A stretch of 64,000 bases of DNA, taken from Sciscionella marina DSM 45152 (GTDB taxonomy: Bacteria; Actinomycetota; Actinomycetes; Mycobacteriales; Pseudonocardiaceae). Position 1 is the first letter of the stretch. Each line of letters begins with the position of its first letter. Below are positions 8,244 through 16,524 of the stretch, piece after piece. The notes under the pieces were generated by a model. That model searched no databases. It was given only the letters and a program-made list of their open reading frames with translations, and was not told where the DNA came from. The stretch spans positions 372,001 through 436,000 of the forward strand of contig NZ_KB905392.1 of assembly GCF_000379465.1 (NCBI RefSeq). Direction: 5' to 3'. The position numbers were made by a program, and so were the translations under genes.

Positions 8244-8938
8244 ACGCACTCCCGTACCAGTGCTTCGAACAATCTGTCGTCTCCCCGCGCGGCCTCGGGA
8301 TGCCATTGCACCGCGAGCACGAACGATTCCCCGGGCAGTTCCACGCCCTCGATCGTGCCGTCCCCGGCGTGCGCCACCGCGCGCAGTCCTTCGGCGAGCC
8401 GCCCGACCGCCTGATGGTGATGACAGCACGCTCCGGCTCGCCCACCGAGCACTTCGGAAAGCCGCGAGCCCTCGGTGACGGTCACCTCGTGCGCGCCGAA
8501 CTCCCCGGGAGCCGGCTGATGGGTCGGCGCCCTCGGTTCGTCGATGTGCTGTTCGAGGGTGCCGCCGAGCCCGGTGTTGAGGATCTGCAATCCCCGGCAC
8601 ACGCCCAGGATCGGCAGCCCGCGATCCAGTGCCGCACGCGCGAGTTCCAGTTCGAAGCCGTCGCGATCCTCGGCGGGCGGTCCGGTCTCGGCGGCACGCG
8701 CGGCGCCGTAGCGGGCGGGTTCCACATCCGGTCCGCCGGAGAGCACGATCCCGTCCACCGCGCGCAGCACGGCATCCGCCGCCCCGGGCACCGGGGGAAG
8801 CAGCACGGCGACCCCGCCCGCCCGGCTCACCGCGTCCACATAGTTCCGGTGCAGCACAACGCTTTCGGTGTCCCACACGCCGAACCGCGCGCGCTGGGCG
8901 TACGCGGTGAGCCCGATGACCGGTGCCTGAGAGCACAT
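8240..8938 (-). CDS. Class I glutamine amidotransferase-like gamma-glutamyl hydrolase (PuuD-like)
   Basis: 232 residues of the peptidase C26 / gamma-glutamyl-GABA hydrolase family. The nucleophile is Cys114 in ILGVCRGLQILN, and the His213-x-Glu215 pair lies in QWHPEA. It hydrolyses a gamma-glutamyl amide to release glutamate and the amine product. The ATG at 8938 lies within the right-hand repeat element, with GGAG nine bases before it. The stop overlaps the ALDH start. Neighbouring GlnA4-like synthetase and ALDH indicate the last step of a gamma-glutamylated amine pathway, releasing glycine if the substrate is gamma-glutamyl-glycine. Confidence 0.9.
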   Translation of the reverse strand: MCSQAPVIGLTAYAQRARFGVWDTESVVLHRNYVDAVSRAGGVAVLLPPVPGAADAVLRAVDGIVLSGGPDVEPARYGAARAAETGPPAEDRDGFELELARAALDRGLPILGVCRGLQILNTGLGGTLEQHIDEPRAPTHQPAPGEFGAHEVTVTEGSRLSEVLGGRAGACCHHHQAVGRLAEGLRAVAHAGDGTIEGVELPGESFVLAVQWHPEAARGDDRLFEALVRECV

Positions 8939-9119
8939 CCGAGAACTCCGTATCCTGCTGCGCGGGGCCGGATCGGCGCCTCGCAGCGTTGTCGTCGATC
9001 ACCGCAGAAACCCACTGCGGCTCGATCCTCCGCCTTGCCGACCTCGGTTGCGGGTGCCCCGCAGGCCAGCGCCGATCTGCCTCCCGCCCGCAACGGAGGA
9101 GAGCTCTCGGACGCACTCT
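8934..9119 (+). repeat. Imperfect inverted-repeat intergenic element, copy B
   Basis: The second copy of the element at 614-832, in the opposite orientation. End strings GAGCACATCCGAGAACTCC (8934) and, inverted, GAGTGCGTCCGAGAGCTCT (9118) form the terminal inverted repeat. The interior shares CAGCGTTGTC, GAAACCCACTGCGGCTC and CCCGCAGG with copy A. It fills the entire gap between the glutamine-synthetase-like stop (9119) and the hydrolase start (8938) and touches both codons, so the hydrolase start ATG is supplied by the element end. Confidence 0.75.
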
Positions 9120-10477
9120 TAGAACCGTTCGAAACCACGAGTCCGCTCCCAATCGGTGACCGCCGAGCCGAACGCGGCCAGTTCGACCCGTGCGGCGTTG
9201 AGATAGTGCGCCACGACATCCGCACCGAAGGCGGTGCGCGCGATCTCGCTGTGCGCCAAGGCGTCCGCGGCTTCCTGCAGGGTGGCGGGCACCGAAGGCT
9301 TGTCCGCGGTGTAGGCGTTCCCGGCGAGTTCGGGCTCGAGAGGCAGCTCGTTCTCGATGCCGTGCAACCCGGCCGCGATCAGGGCGGCGACCGCGAGGTA
9401 GGGGTTCGCGTCCCCGCCCGGCACCCGGTTCTCCACACGCAGCGAAGGCCCGTGCCCGACGACGCGCAACGCGCAGGTGCGGTTGTCGGTCCCCCAGGCC
9501 ACCGCGGTCGGCGCGAAACTTCCCGGGGCGTAGCGCTTGTAGGAATTGATGTTGGGCGCGAAGAAATAGGTGAGGTCTCGCAGACCCGCCAGCTGCCCGG
9601 CGAGGAAATGCTCCATCAGCGGCGACATCCCGTCCCCGCTCGCGAACACCGGGCCACCCGAACGCTCCCGGAGGCTGATGTGGATATGACAGGAATTCCC
9701 CTCGCGCTCATCGTATTTCGCCATGAACGTGAGGCTGTTCCCGTGCGCGGCCGCGATGTCCTTCGCACCCGTCTTGTATATCGTGTGGTCGTCACAGCTG
9801 GAAAGCGCAGGCCCGTAGCGGAACGCGATCTCGTGCTGACCGGGAAAACACTCCCCTTTCGCGGATTCCACGTACATTCCCGCGCCGTCCATCGCGGTGC
9901 GGATGTCGCGCAGCAGTGGTTCCACCCGGGTGCCGCCGAGAATCGAGTAGTCCACGTTGTACCGGTTCGCCGGGGTGAGCCCGCGATATCCGTTGTCCCA
10001 CGCGGATTCGAAGCTGTCCTCGAACACCATGAACTCCAGCTCGGTGCCGACGAAGGCCTCGAGCCCCCGCTCCGCGAGCCGGTCCAGCTGGGCGCGCAGC
10101 ACCTGCCGCGGGGAGACCGGAACCGGGGCGCCGTCCAGCCATTCCACATCGGCGAGCACCAGGGCGGTCCCCGGCTGCCAGGGAAGCAGGCGCAGCGTGG
10201 CGAAATCCGGGCGCAGTACGAAATCCCCGTATCCGCGTTCCCAGGAGGTGATCTCGTAACCGCCGACCGTGGCCATCTCGACGTCCACACCGAGCAGATA
10301 GTTGCACGCCTCGGTCGCATGCTCGGCCACCTCGTCCAGGAAGAACCGCGCCGAGCACCGCTTGCCCACCAGCCTGCCCTGCATATCGGTCATCGCGACG
10401 ACGACGGTGTCCACCGTGCCCGCGTCCACGAGTGCGCGCAGCCCGACGAGATCGAGCATCCCGCTGCGTTCGGCCAT
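9119..10477 (-). CDS. Glutamine synthetase family gamma-glutamylamide synthetase (GlnA4-like)
   Basis: 452 residues of the GS-I-related gamma-glutamyl-amine ligase group. The N-terminal beta-grasp includes VAMTDMQGRLVGKR; the metal-binding GTELEFMVF lies near residue 140. ATP/Glu-site elements are GQHEIAFRYG, NSCHIHISL, YKRYAPGSFAP and VENRVPGGDANPYLAVA. It lacks the C-terminal adenylylation loop context of GlnA1. Streptomyces coelicolor GlnA4 makes gamma-glutamyl-ethanolamide and GlnA3 makes gamma-glutamyl-polyamines. The divergent ethanolamine permease supports a GlnA4-type role. ATG 10477 has GGAAGGA nine bases upstream. Substrate assignment is inference. Confidence 0.9.
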   Translation of the reverse strand: MAERSGMLDLVGLRALVDAGTVDTVVVAMTDMQGRLVGKRCSARFFLDEVAEHATEACNYLLGVDVEMATVGGYEITSWERGYGDFVLRPDFATLRLLPWQPGTALVLADVEWLDGAPVPVSPRQVLRAQLDRLAERGLEAFVGTELEFMVFEDSFESAWDNGYRGLTPANRYNVDYSILGGTRVEPLLRDIRTAMDGAGMYVESAKGECFPGQHEIAFRYGPALSSCDDHTIYKTGAKDIAAAHGNSLTFMAKYDEREGNSCHIHISLRERSGGPVFASGDGMSPLMEHFLAGQLAGLRDLTYFFAPNINSYKRYAPGSFAPTAVAWGTDNRTCALRVVGHGPSLRVENRVPGGDANPYLAVAALIAAGLHGIENELPLEPELAGNAYTADKPSVPATLQEAADALAHSEIARTAFGADVVAHYLNAARVELAAFGSAVTDWERTRGFERF

Positions 10478-10501
10478 CCGTTCGGTCCTTCCACTGAAGA
10501 G

Positions 10502-10527
10502 TCAATGGATCTACAGTGACCCATTGA
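10502..10527. promoter_or_regulatory. Candidate operator in the glnA4-like / permease divergent promoter
   Basis: TCAATGG at 10502-10508 and CCATTGA at 10521-10527 form a perfect 7-bp inverted repeat with a 12-base spacer. It sits in the 111-base region between divergent starts at 10477 and 10589. The position suits coordinate control of synthetase and permease, possibly by the FadR-type regulator at 836-1564. No binding evidence. Confidence 0.5.
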
Positions 10528-10588
10528 GCACATCGAACCGAACCGGGTGAGTTCGTGTCAACCATCCCGATGGCGTGAGGAGGTTCGC

Positions 10589-12031
10589 ATGGACGGACCA
10601 CAGCACCGCTCCGGCGCCGATTTCCAGGTGGCCGGCCAGGACTATCTGCGGGCGCGGAGTTTGCGCACCGGTCAGGCAGGCTGGGTGCTGCTCGCCGGCC
10701 TCGGCATCGCCTACGTGATCAGCGGCAACTACTCCGGCTGGCAGTTCGGCCTCGCCCTCGGCGGCTGGGGCGGACTGCTGATCGCCACCGCGCTGATGGC
10801 GGTCATGTACACCACCATGACCCTCGGCCTCGCCGAACTGTCCTCCGCGCTCCCGGTCGCGGGCGCCGGCTACGGGTTCGCCCGTCGCGCGCTGGGCCCG
10901 CTCGGCGGGTTCGCCACCGGCGCGGCGATCCTGATCGAGTACGCGATCGTGCCCGCGGCGATCTCGGTGTTCATCGGCGGCTATGTGGAATCCCTGCACC
11001 TGTTCGGCATCACCAACGGCTGGCCGGTGTACCTGGTCTGTTACGCGATCTTCGTCGGCGTGCACCTGCGCGGGGTCGGCGAGGCACTGCGGCTGCTGCT
11101 GGCGATCACCGTGCTCGCCATCCTCGGACTCGTGATCTTCGCGGCGGGCATGATCCCGCATTTTTCCCCGGCGAGACTGTTCGACATCCCGCCGAACGGA
11201 TCCTTCGGTTCGAGCTGGTTCCTCCCGTTCGGGGTCGCCGGAATCCTGGCCGCGCTGGTCTATGGCATCTGGTTCTTCCTCGCCGTCGAAGGACTGCCGT
11301 TGGCCGCCGAGGAGGCGCGCGATCCGCGCAGGGACATGCCGCGCGGCATCAAGCTCGCCATGGGCGTGCTGCTCGTGCTCGGCTTCGCCGTGCTGTTCAC
11401 CACCGCGGGCGGTGGCGGGGCAAGCGTCGTCGGGCACGGCGACAATCCGCTCCCCGCGGCCGCGCGCGCCGCCGCCGGGAACGGCTGGCTGGCCACCACG
11501 GTCAACTACGTGGGCCTCGCCGGGCTCGTCGCCAGCTTCTTCTCCGCGATCTACGCCTACTCGCGCCAGCTGTTCGCGCTCTCCCGCGCCGGGTATCTGC
11601 CGCGGTGGCTCTCGGTCACCGGGAAGCGCAAGACCCCGTATCTGGCGCTGATCGTGCCGGGAACGGCAGGTTTCCTGCTCGCCGCGCTCACTCAGGACGG
11701 CGCCAAGCTGATCAACATCGCAGTGTTCGGCGCCACCGTGTCCTATGTGCTGCTCAACCTCTCGCACATCGTGCTGCGCCGCAAGGAACCCGGGCTCGTC
11801 CGCCCGTACCGCACTCCGGGAGGCGCGGTGACCACCTCGGTGTCCATGGTCCTCGCCATCGCCGCGGTCGTGGCGACCTTCCTGGTGGACATCCTCGCCG
11901 CGCTCATCACCGCGGGCATACTGCTCGTGCTGATCGCCTACTTCTGGTTCTACAGCCGTCATCACCTGGTGGCCAACGCCCCCGAGGAGGAGTTCGCCAC
12001 CCTCGCCGCCGCGGAGGCCGAACTGTCCTGA
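10589..12031 (+). CDS. eat: Ethanolamine permease (APC superfamily)
   Basis: 480 residues with about twelve hydrophobic segments and the APC fold. The N-terminal GLGIAYVISGNYSGWQFGL motif is distinctive for bacterial ethanolamine permeases, followed by an AELSSALPVAGAGYGFARRALGP APC signature and VEGLPLAAEEARDPRRDMPRG in the central loop. It imports ethanolamine by proton symport across the cytoplasmic membrane. Start ATG 10589 has GAGGAGG six bases upstream; the longer frame from 10547 lacks a site. It is divergent from the GlnA4-like synthetase and shares the 111-base control region with it. The genome segment shows no EutBC ammonia-lyase, so the imported amine is probably used by gamma-glutamylation. 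Confidence 0.92.
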   Translation: MDGPQHRSGADFQVAGQDYLRARSLRTGQAGWVLLAGLGIAYVISGNYSGWQFGLALGGWGGLLIATALMAVMYTTMTLGLAELSSALPVAGAGYGFARRALGPLGGFATGAAILIEYAIVPAAISVFIGGYVESLHLFGITNGWPVYLVCYAIFVGVHLRGVGEALRLLLAITVLAILGLVIFAAGMIPHFSPARLFDIPPNGSFGSSWFLPFGVAGILAALVYGIWFFLAVEGLPLAAEEARDPRRDMPRGIKLAMGVLLVLGFAVLFTTAGGGGASVVGHGDNPLPAAARAAAGNGWLATTVNYVGLAGLVASFFSAIYAYSRQLFALSRAGYLPRWLSVTGKRKTPYLALIVPGTAGFLLAALTQDGAKLINIAVFGATVSYVLLNLSHIVLRRKEPGLVRPYRTPGGAVTTSVSMVLAIAAVVATFLVDILAALITAGILLVLIAYFWFYSRHHLVANAPEEEFATLAAAEAELS

Positions 12032-12125
12032 CCGGAAGCGCCGGGCCCGGGGCTGCCCTGCCGAGTCGCACCCGTTTTGGGTACCGTGCACCTACCATCC
12101 AGTAACCGAAGCGAATGGGGCAAGG

Positions 12126-12887
12126 GTGACCGACCCGCAGACGACGCTGCACCTGGCCGGGGAACGCACGGTACCCGGCGTCGCCGAGGAGAACTACTGG
12201 TTCCGCCGCCACGAGATCGCCTACCAGGAGCTGTTGCCGCACTGCGTGGGCCGGGCGGTACTCGAGGCGGGCTGCGGTGAGGGCTACGGCGCGGCGATGA
12301 TCGCCGATCGCGCCGCCTCGGTGCTCGCACTGGACTACGACCTGGACGCGGTGCGGCATGTGCACGCCGCGTACGGCGTCCCCGCGGTGCAGGCGGACCT
12401 GGGCAGGATCCCGGTCCGCACCGGCGCGGTCGAGGTGATCATGCATTCCCAGGTACTCGAACACCTCCCCGATCAGGAGGGTTTTCTCGCGGACTGCCAT
12501 CGGGTGCTCCGCCCGGGCGGAATCCTGCTGGTGACCACACCCAATCGGCTGACCTTCTCACCGGGCCGGGACACCCCGCTGAACCCGTACCATACGAGGG
12601 AACTCGCACCTGCCGAGCTCGCCGGGCTGCTGGGCGCGGCCGGTTTCGAGGTGCGCGAACTGCTCGGCGTCCATCACGGGCCCGGCCTGTGTGAACTCGA
12701 CACCCGTTACGGAGGTTCGATCATCGACGCGCAGCTCGAGGTCGTGCTGCATTCCCTCCCCGGACAGGCGAGCTGGCCGTCCGGGCTGCTCGCCGATGTG
12801 ACCGCGATCCGCGCGGAGGACTTCGTGCTGCATGCCGAGGCGCTCGACGAGAGCCTGGACCTGGTCGCGGTGGCGGTGCGCCCATGA
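12126..12887 (+). CDS. Class I SAM-dependent methyltransferase, Rv3030-like
   Basis: 253 residues from GTG 12126. The Rossmann methyltransferase core has motif I VLEAGCGEGYGAAMIA (~residue 45), acidic loop ALDYD, motif post-I ADLGRIPV, motif IV MHSQVLEHLPD and RVLRPGGILLVTTPN. It is the first gene of a methyltransferase-GH57-GT4 run that matches Rv3030-Rv3031-Rv3032 of M. tuberculosis, a cluster tied to methylglucose lipopolysaccharide and alpha-glucan assembly. A sugar O-methyltransferase role is plausible but unproven. The stop overlaps the ATG of a 25-codon ORF that leads into the GH57 gene. Confidence 0.85.
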   Translation: MTDPQTTLHLAGERTVPGVAEENYWFRRHEIAYQELLPHCVGRAVLEAGCGEGYGAAMIADRAASVLALDYDLDAVRHVHAAYGVPAVQADLGRIPVRTGAVEVIMHSQVLEHLPDQEGFLADCHRVLRPGGILLVTTPNRLTFSPGRDTPLNPYHTRELAPAELAGLLGAAGFEVRELLGVHHGPGLCELDTRYGGSIIDAQLEVVLHSLPGQASWPSGLLADVTAIRAEDFVLHAEALDESLDLVAVAVRP

Positions 12888-12961
12888 GCGAGCTCGCGAG
12901 GCAATCGTTGATACAGCGCCGCCGCGAAACGCGGAGCTCCCGCAGGGAGGGAGCGCGATGA
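12884..12961 (+). CDS. Possible 25-residue linker ORF overlapping both neighbours by ATGA
   Basis: ATG 12884 overlaps the methyltransferase TGA, and its own TGA at 12959-12961 overlaps the GH57 ATG. The predicted product, MSELARQSLIQRRRETRSSR plus five residues, is very basic and not a known family. The double ATGA overlap is what a coupled gene would show. However, the stretch is also GC-rich with GAGCTC repeats and could be a repeat-derived spacer that only conducts ribosomes to GH57. Confidence 0.25.
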   Translation: MSELARQSLIQRRRETRSSRREGAR

Positions 12962-14439
12962 GCGAGGAGAAGCTGGGCACCTTCTGCATGGTGCTGCACA
13001 GTCACCTGCCCTGGCTGGCCGGGCACGGTACCTGGCCGGTCGGCGAGGAATGGCTCTACCAGGCATGGGCGCACTCCTATCTGCCGCTGGTCCGGATGCT
13101 CGAACGGTTCGCCGCCGAAGGGCGCGAGGACGTGCTCACCCTCGGCGTGACCCCGGTGCTCGCGGCGCAGCTGGACGATCCGTACAGCCTGCGCGGGGCG
13201 CACGACTGGCTGGGCAATTGGTCGGTGCGCGCGCAGTACGCGGGGAACCGCTGGCGTTCGGCCGATCCGCTGCTGCGCGAGGTCGCCGCGGCGGAGTATC
13301 GGGATGCCGAGTTCGCGCTGGAGGACTTCGAGACGCGCTGGCGGCACGGGTTCTCCCCGCTGCTGCGCCGCCTGGTGGACGCGCGCGCGGTGGAACTGCT
13401 CGGCGGTCCGGTCACCCACCCCTTCCAGCCGCTGCTCGATCCGCGGCTGCGGGAGTTCGCGCTGCGCAGCGGGCTGGCGGACACGGCGCTGCGGCTCGGC
13501 TCCACACCGGAGGGGATCTGGGCGCCGGAGTGCGGCTATTCCCCCGGTATGGAGGCGGGATACGCGGCCTCCGGGGTACGCCGCTTCCTGGTGGACGGTC
13601 CCGCGCTGCACGGGGACACCGCGGCCGCACGCCCCGTCGGTGACTCGGATGTGCTCTGCTTCGGCCGGGACCTCGAGGTCGCCTACCGGGTGTGGTCACC
13701 GAAATCGGGCTATCCGGGTGATCCGGCCTACCGGGATTTCCACACCTTCGATCATCCTTCCGGACTCAAACCCTCACGGGTGACCGGGAAGACGGTGCCG
13801 CCCGGGGAGAAGAAGCCCTACGAGCCACAGCGGGCCGCGCAGGCCGTGGACAAGCACGTGGCCGATTTCGTGGACCTGGTCCGCTCCCGGCTCACCGAAC
13901 TGCGTGAACGGCACGGCAAGCCCTCACTGGTGGTCGCCGCCTACGACACCGAGCTCTACGGGCACTGGTGGCATGAGGGCCCCGCCTGGCTGGAGGGGGT
14001 GCTGCGGGCGCTGCCCGAGGCGGGCATCGAGGTGACCACGCTGCGCGGAGCGATCGAATCCGGGCACGTCGGCGCCCCGGTCGAGCTGCCCGCCTCCTCC
14101 TGGGGATCCGGGAAGGACTGGCGGGTCTGGGAGGGCGGCAAGGTCGCGGACATCGTCGAGGCTAACGAAAAACTGCAACATGTTCTACTATCGGCGGTAG
14201 ATGATCAATCGGGCGAGTTCCGCGATCCGCGGCTGGACCGGCTCGCCTCGGAGGCGATGCTCGCGCTCGCGAGCGATTGGGCGTTCATGGTCAGCAAGGA
14301 CTCGGCCGTCGACTACGCACAGCGACGCGCCGCGGTGCACACCGAACGGTGCTACGCGCTCGCGGCCGGTGCCGATCCTCATACCGATACGGTCTTCGGC
14401 CATCTCGATGCCCGAGAACTCGCCCGGACGGGAGGTTGA
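12958..14439 (+). CDS. GH57 family alpha-glucan branching-type enzyme, Rv3031-like
   Basis: 493 residues starting at ATG 12958 behind GGGAGGGAG. A GH57 (DUF1957) (beta/alpha)7 barrel: the N-terminal MVLHSHLPWLAGHG metal/active-site motif, the nucleophile Glu191 in GIWAPECGYSPG, the acid/base Asp330 in AAYDTELYGHWWHEGP, and a C-terminal helical domain with WEGGKVADIVEAN. Family members cleave and re-form alpha-1,4/1,6-glucosidic bonds. Next to an Rv3032-type alpha-1,4-glucosyltransferase it probably branches or trims intracellular methylated or lipidated alpha-glucan. The longer frame from 12832 runs into the upstream gene and is not used. Confidence 0.9.
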   Translation: MSEEKLGTFCMVLHSHLPWLAGHGTWPVGEEWLYQAWAHSYLPLVRMLERFAAEGREDVLTLGVTPVLAAQLDDPYSLRGAHDWLGNWSVRAQYAGNRWRSADPLLREVAAAEYRDAEFALEDFETRWRHGFSPLLRRLVDARAVELLGGPVTHPFQPLLDPRLREFALRSGLADTALRLGSTPEGIWAPECGYSPGMEAGYAASGVRRFLVDGPALHGDTAAARPVGDSDVLCFGRDLEVAYRVWSPKSGYPGDPAYRDFHTFDHPSGLKPSRVTGKTVPPGEKKPYEPQRAAQAVDKHVADFVDLVRSRLTELRERHGKPSLVVAAYDTELYGHWWHEGPAWLEGVLRALPEAGIEVTTLRGAIESGHVGAPVELPASSWGSGKDWRVWEGGKVADIVEANEKLQHVLLSAVDDQSGEFRDPRLDRLASEAMLALASDWAFMVSKDSAVDYAQRRAAVHTERCYALAAGADPHTDTVFGHLDARELARTGG

Positions 14440-14447
14440 GGAACACG

Positions 14448-15701
14448 ATGCGCGTGCTGATGCTGTCCTGGGAATATCCACCCGTCGTCGTCGGCGGGCT
14501 GGGCAGGCATGTGCACGCGCTGGCCACGCGCCTCGTCGAGCAGGGGCACGAGGTGGTCGTGCTCTGCCGTCGCGAGGCGGGCACGGACGCCACCACGCAT
14601 CCGAGCACCGATGAGGTGATCCACGGGGTGCGAGTCGTCAGCGTCGCCGAGGATCCGCCGCACCTGGCCTTCGAGGACGACCTGGTCGCGTGGACCCTGG
14701 CGATGGGGCACGCGATGGTGCGTGCGGGCAACCGGCTGCTGCGCGACTGGCGCCCGGACGTGGTGCACGCCCATGACTGGCTGGTAACCCATCCGGCCAT
14801 CGCGCTCGCCGAGCAGTGCGGGATCCCGCTGGTGGGCACCATCCACGCCACCGAGGCAGGGCGGCACGCGGGCTGGCTCTCGCATCCGCTCAACCAGCAG
14901 GTGCATTCGGTCGAGTGGTGGCTCGCCAACCGCGCGGACGCGCTGATCGCCTGTTCCACGGCCATGCGCACGGAGATCGCGCACCTCTTCGAACGTGAGG
15001 AGGACGAGATCACCGTGATCCACAACGGGATCGAGCCGCGCGGCTGGCGCACCAGCCCCCGCAGGACCGCCGCCGCGCGGGAGCACTACGCCCCGGACGG
15101 CGCCCCGCTGCTGCTGTTCTTCGGCAGGCTGGAGTACGAGAAGGGCGCGCAGGATCTGCTCGCCGCGCTGCCCAAGATCCGCCGCGAGCACCCGGGTACC
15201 CGGCTGGTGATCGCCGGAGAGGGACGGCATCTGCCCATCCTGATCGAGCAGGCCCGCAAACTCCGGGTGCGCAGGGCCGTGGATTTCGTCGGGCACCTCG
15301 CCGACCGCGCGCTCGTCGCCGCGATCGGGGCAGCCTCGGTCGTGGTGCTGCCCTCGCGCTACGAACCGTTCGGCATCGCCGCCCTGGAATCGGCCGCGGC
15401 CGGTGCCCCACTGGTGGCCTCCAGGGCCGGCGGGCTCGGCGAGGTCGTCGTGGACGGGGTGACCGGCTGTTCCTTCACCCCGGGCGATGTGTCCGAGCTG
15501 GCCGGGGCCGTCTCCACGGTCCTGCACGCCCCGGCCGCCGCGGCCAAACGAGCCCGCGCGGCCCGGGCCAGGCTCGGCTCCCAGTTCGACTGGTCCAGGA
15601 TCGCCGAGCAGACCGCCGGGGTGTACGCGAATGCGCGGATCCTCGCGCACGGCGAGCTCGGCCGCCCGAAGATCGCCAGCGGGAACGCCTTCCTACGCTG
15701 A
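14448..15701 (+). CDS. GT4 alpha-(1->4)-glucosyltransferase, Rv3032-like
   Basis: 417 residues with the GT-B fold. The N-terminal MLSWEYPPVVVGGLGRHVHAL matches glycogen-synthase-like GT4 enzymes (glucan-synthase GGLG loop). AHDWLVTHPAIALA follows, then the C-terminal domain FGRLEYEKGAQDLLAALP and the nucleotide-sugar site LPSRYEPFGIAALESAAAGA with E-x7-E. It elongates alpha-1,4-glucan from UDP- or ADP-glucose in the cytosol. ATG 14448 lies eight bases after the GH57 stop, in one operon. The last 9 bases overlap the convergent acyltransferase gene. The Rv3032 equivalence is based on gene order and remembered sequence traits. Confidence 0.88.
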   Translation: MRVLMLSWEYPPVVVGGLGRHVHALATRLVEQGHEVVVLCRREAGTDATTHPSTDEVIHGVRVVSVAEDPPHLAFEDDLVAWTLAMGHAMVRAGNRLLRDWRPDVVHAHDWLVTHPAIALAEQCGIPLVGTIHATEAGRHAGWLSHPLNQQVHSVEWWLANRADALIACSTAMRTEIAHLFEREEDEITVIHNGIEPRGWRTSPRRTAAAREHYAPDGAPLLLFFGRLEYEKGAQDLLAALPKIRREHPGTRLVIAGEGRHLPILIEQARKLRVRRAVDFVGHLADRALVAAIGAASVVVLPSRYEPFGIAALESAAAGAPLVASRAGGLGEVVVDGVTGCSFTPGDVSELAGAVSTVLHAPAAAAKRARAARARLGSQFDWSRIAEQTAGVYANARILAHGELGRPKIASGNAFLR

Positions 15702-16481
15702 ATCCCCGTTCCCGGCCTTGCCGCTTCCCGAGTGCCGCAGTGTCTCGGTCAGCGCCTCGGCGGCCTTACGGGACATGTCCGCGACCGCGGCCCGCCGCTC
15801 GGCGTCCGCCTCGTAGTCCTCCACCCGGTTGCGCACCACCCGCGCCGGAGTACCGACGGCGATGGAGTACTCCGGGATGTCCCCGCGCACGACGGCGTGC
15901 GAGCCGAGCACGCTCCCCTTGCCGATCCGGCTGCCGCGCAGTACCGAGACCTTCACCCCGACCCAGGTGTCCTCGCCGATCCGGACCGGGGACTTCACGA
16001 TGCCCTGATCCTTGATCGGCACGTGCACATCCGAGGTCACGTGGTCGAAATCGCAGAGGTACACCCAGTCCGCGACGATCGAGGCCGCCCCGATCTCCAC
16101 ATCCAGGTAGCAGTTGACCGTATTGTCCTTGCCGAACACGACCTTGTCACCGATCCGCAGCGAGCCCTCATGGCACCGGATCGAGTTGCCGTCCCCGATG
16201 TGCACCCAGCGGCCGACCTCCAGCCTGCCGAAACCGGGGCGGCAGTGCAGGTCCACGTGCTTGCCGAGGAACACCATGCCGCGCAGCACCACGTGCGGGT
16301 TGGCGAGCCGGAAGCGCAGCAGCCGCCAGTAGCGCACCAGGTACCAGGGTGTGTAGGCGCGGTTGCGCCGGATCCAGCGCAGCGTGTCCAGGGTCAGGAA
16401 CCTGGCCTGGTCCGGATCCCGCCCGGACCTGCGTACCGCGGCCAGCCGCGAAGCGACCGAGGCGCCCCACATCGAAGTCAT
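15693..16481 (-). CDS. Left-handed beta-helix acyltransferase, Rv3034c-like
   Basis: 262 residues. Residues ~65-215 carry imperfect hexapeptide repeats ([LIV]GxxxxI type), for example IGDKVVFGKDNTV, IGEDTWVGVKVSVLRGSRI and IGKGSVLGSHAVVRGDI. The cofactor-site FDHVTSDVHVPIKDQGIVKSP loop resembles maltose/galactoside O-acetyltransferases. The C-terminus AVGTPARVVRNRVED is typical. Gene order next to the Rv3030-3032 unit mirrors Rv3034c, so it likely acylates a polymethylated or alpha-glucan saccharide. Acyl chain and acceptor are not readable. It is convergent with, and slightly overlaps, the GT4 gene. Confidence 0.85.
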   Translation of the reverse strand: MTSMWGASVASRLAAVRRSGRDPDQARFLTLDTLRWIRRNRAYTPWYLVRYWRLLRFRLANPHVVLRGMVFLGKHVDLHCRPGFGRLEVGRWVHIGDGNSIRCHEGSLRIGDKVVFGKDNTVNCYLDVEIGAASIVADWVYLCDFDHVTSDVHVPIKDQGIVKSPVRIGEDTWVGVKVSVLRGSRIGKGSVLGSHAVVRGDIPEYSIAVGTPARVVRNRVEDYEADAERRAAVADMSRKAAEALTETLRHSGSGKAGNGDSA

Positions 16482-16524
16482 GGTCGGACATTAACGCGTC
16501 GAAGGGTTCCGCGAGGATAGGGGC

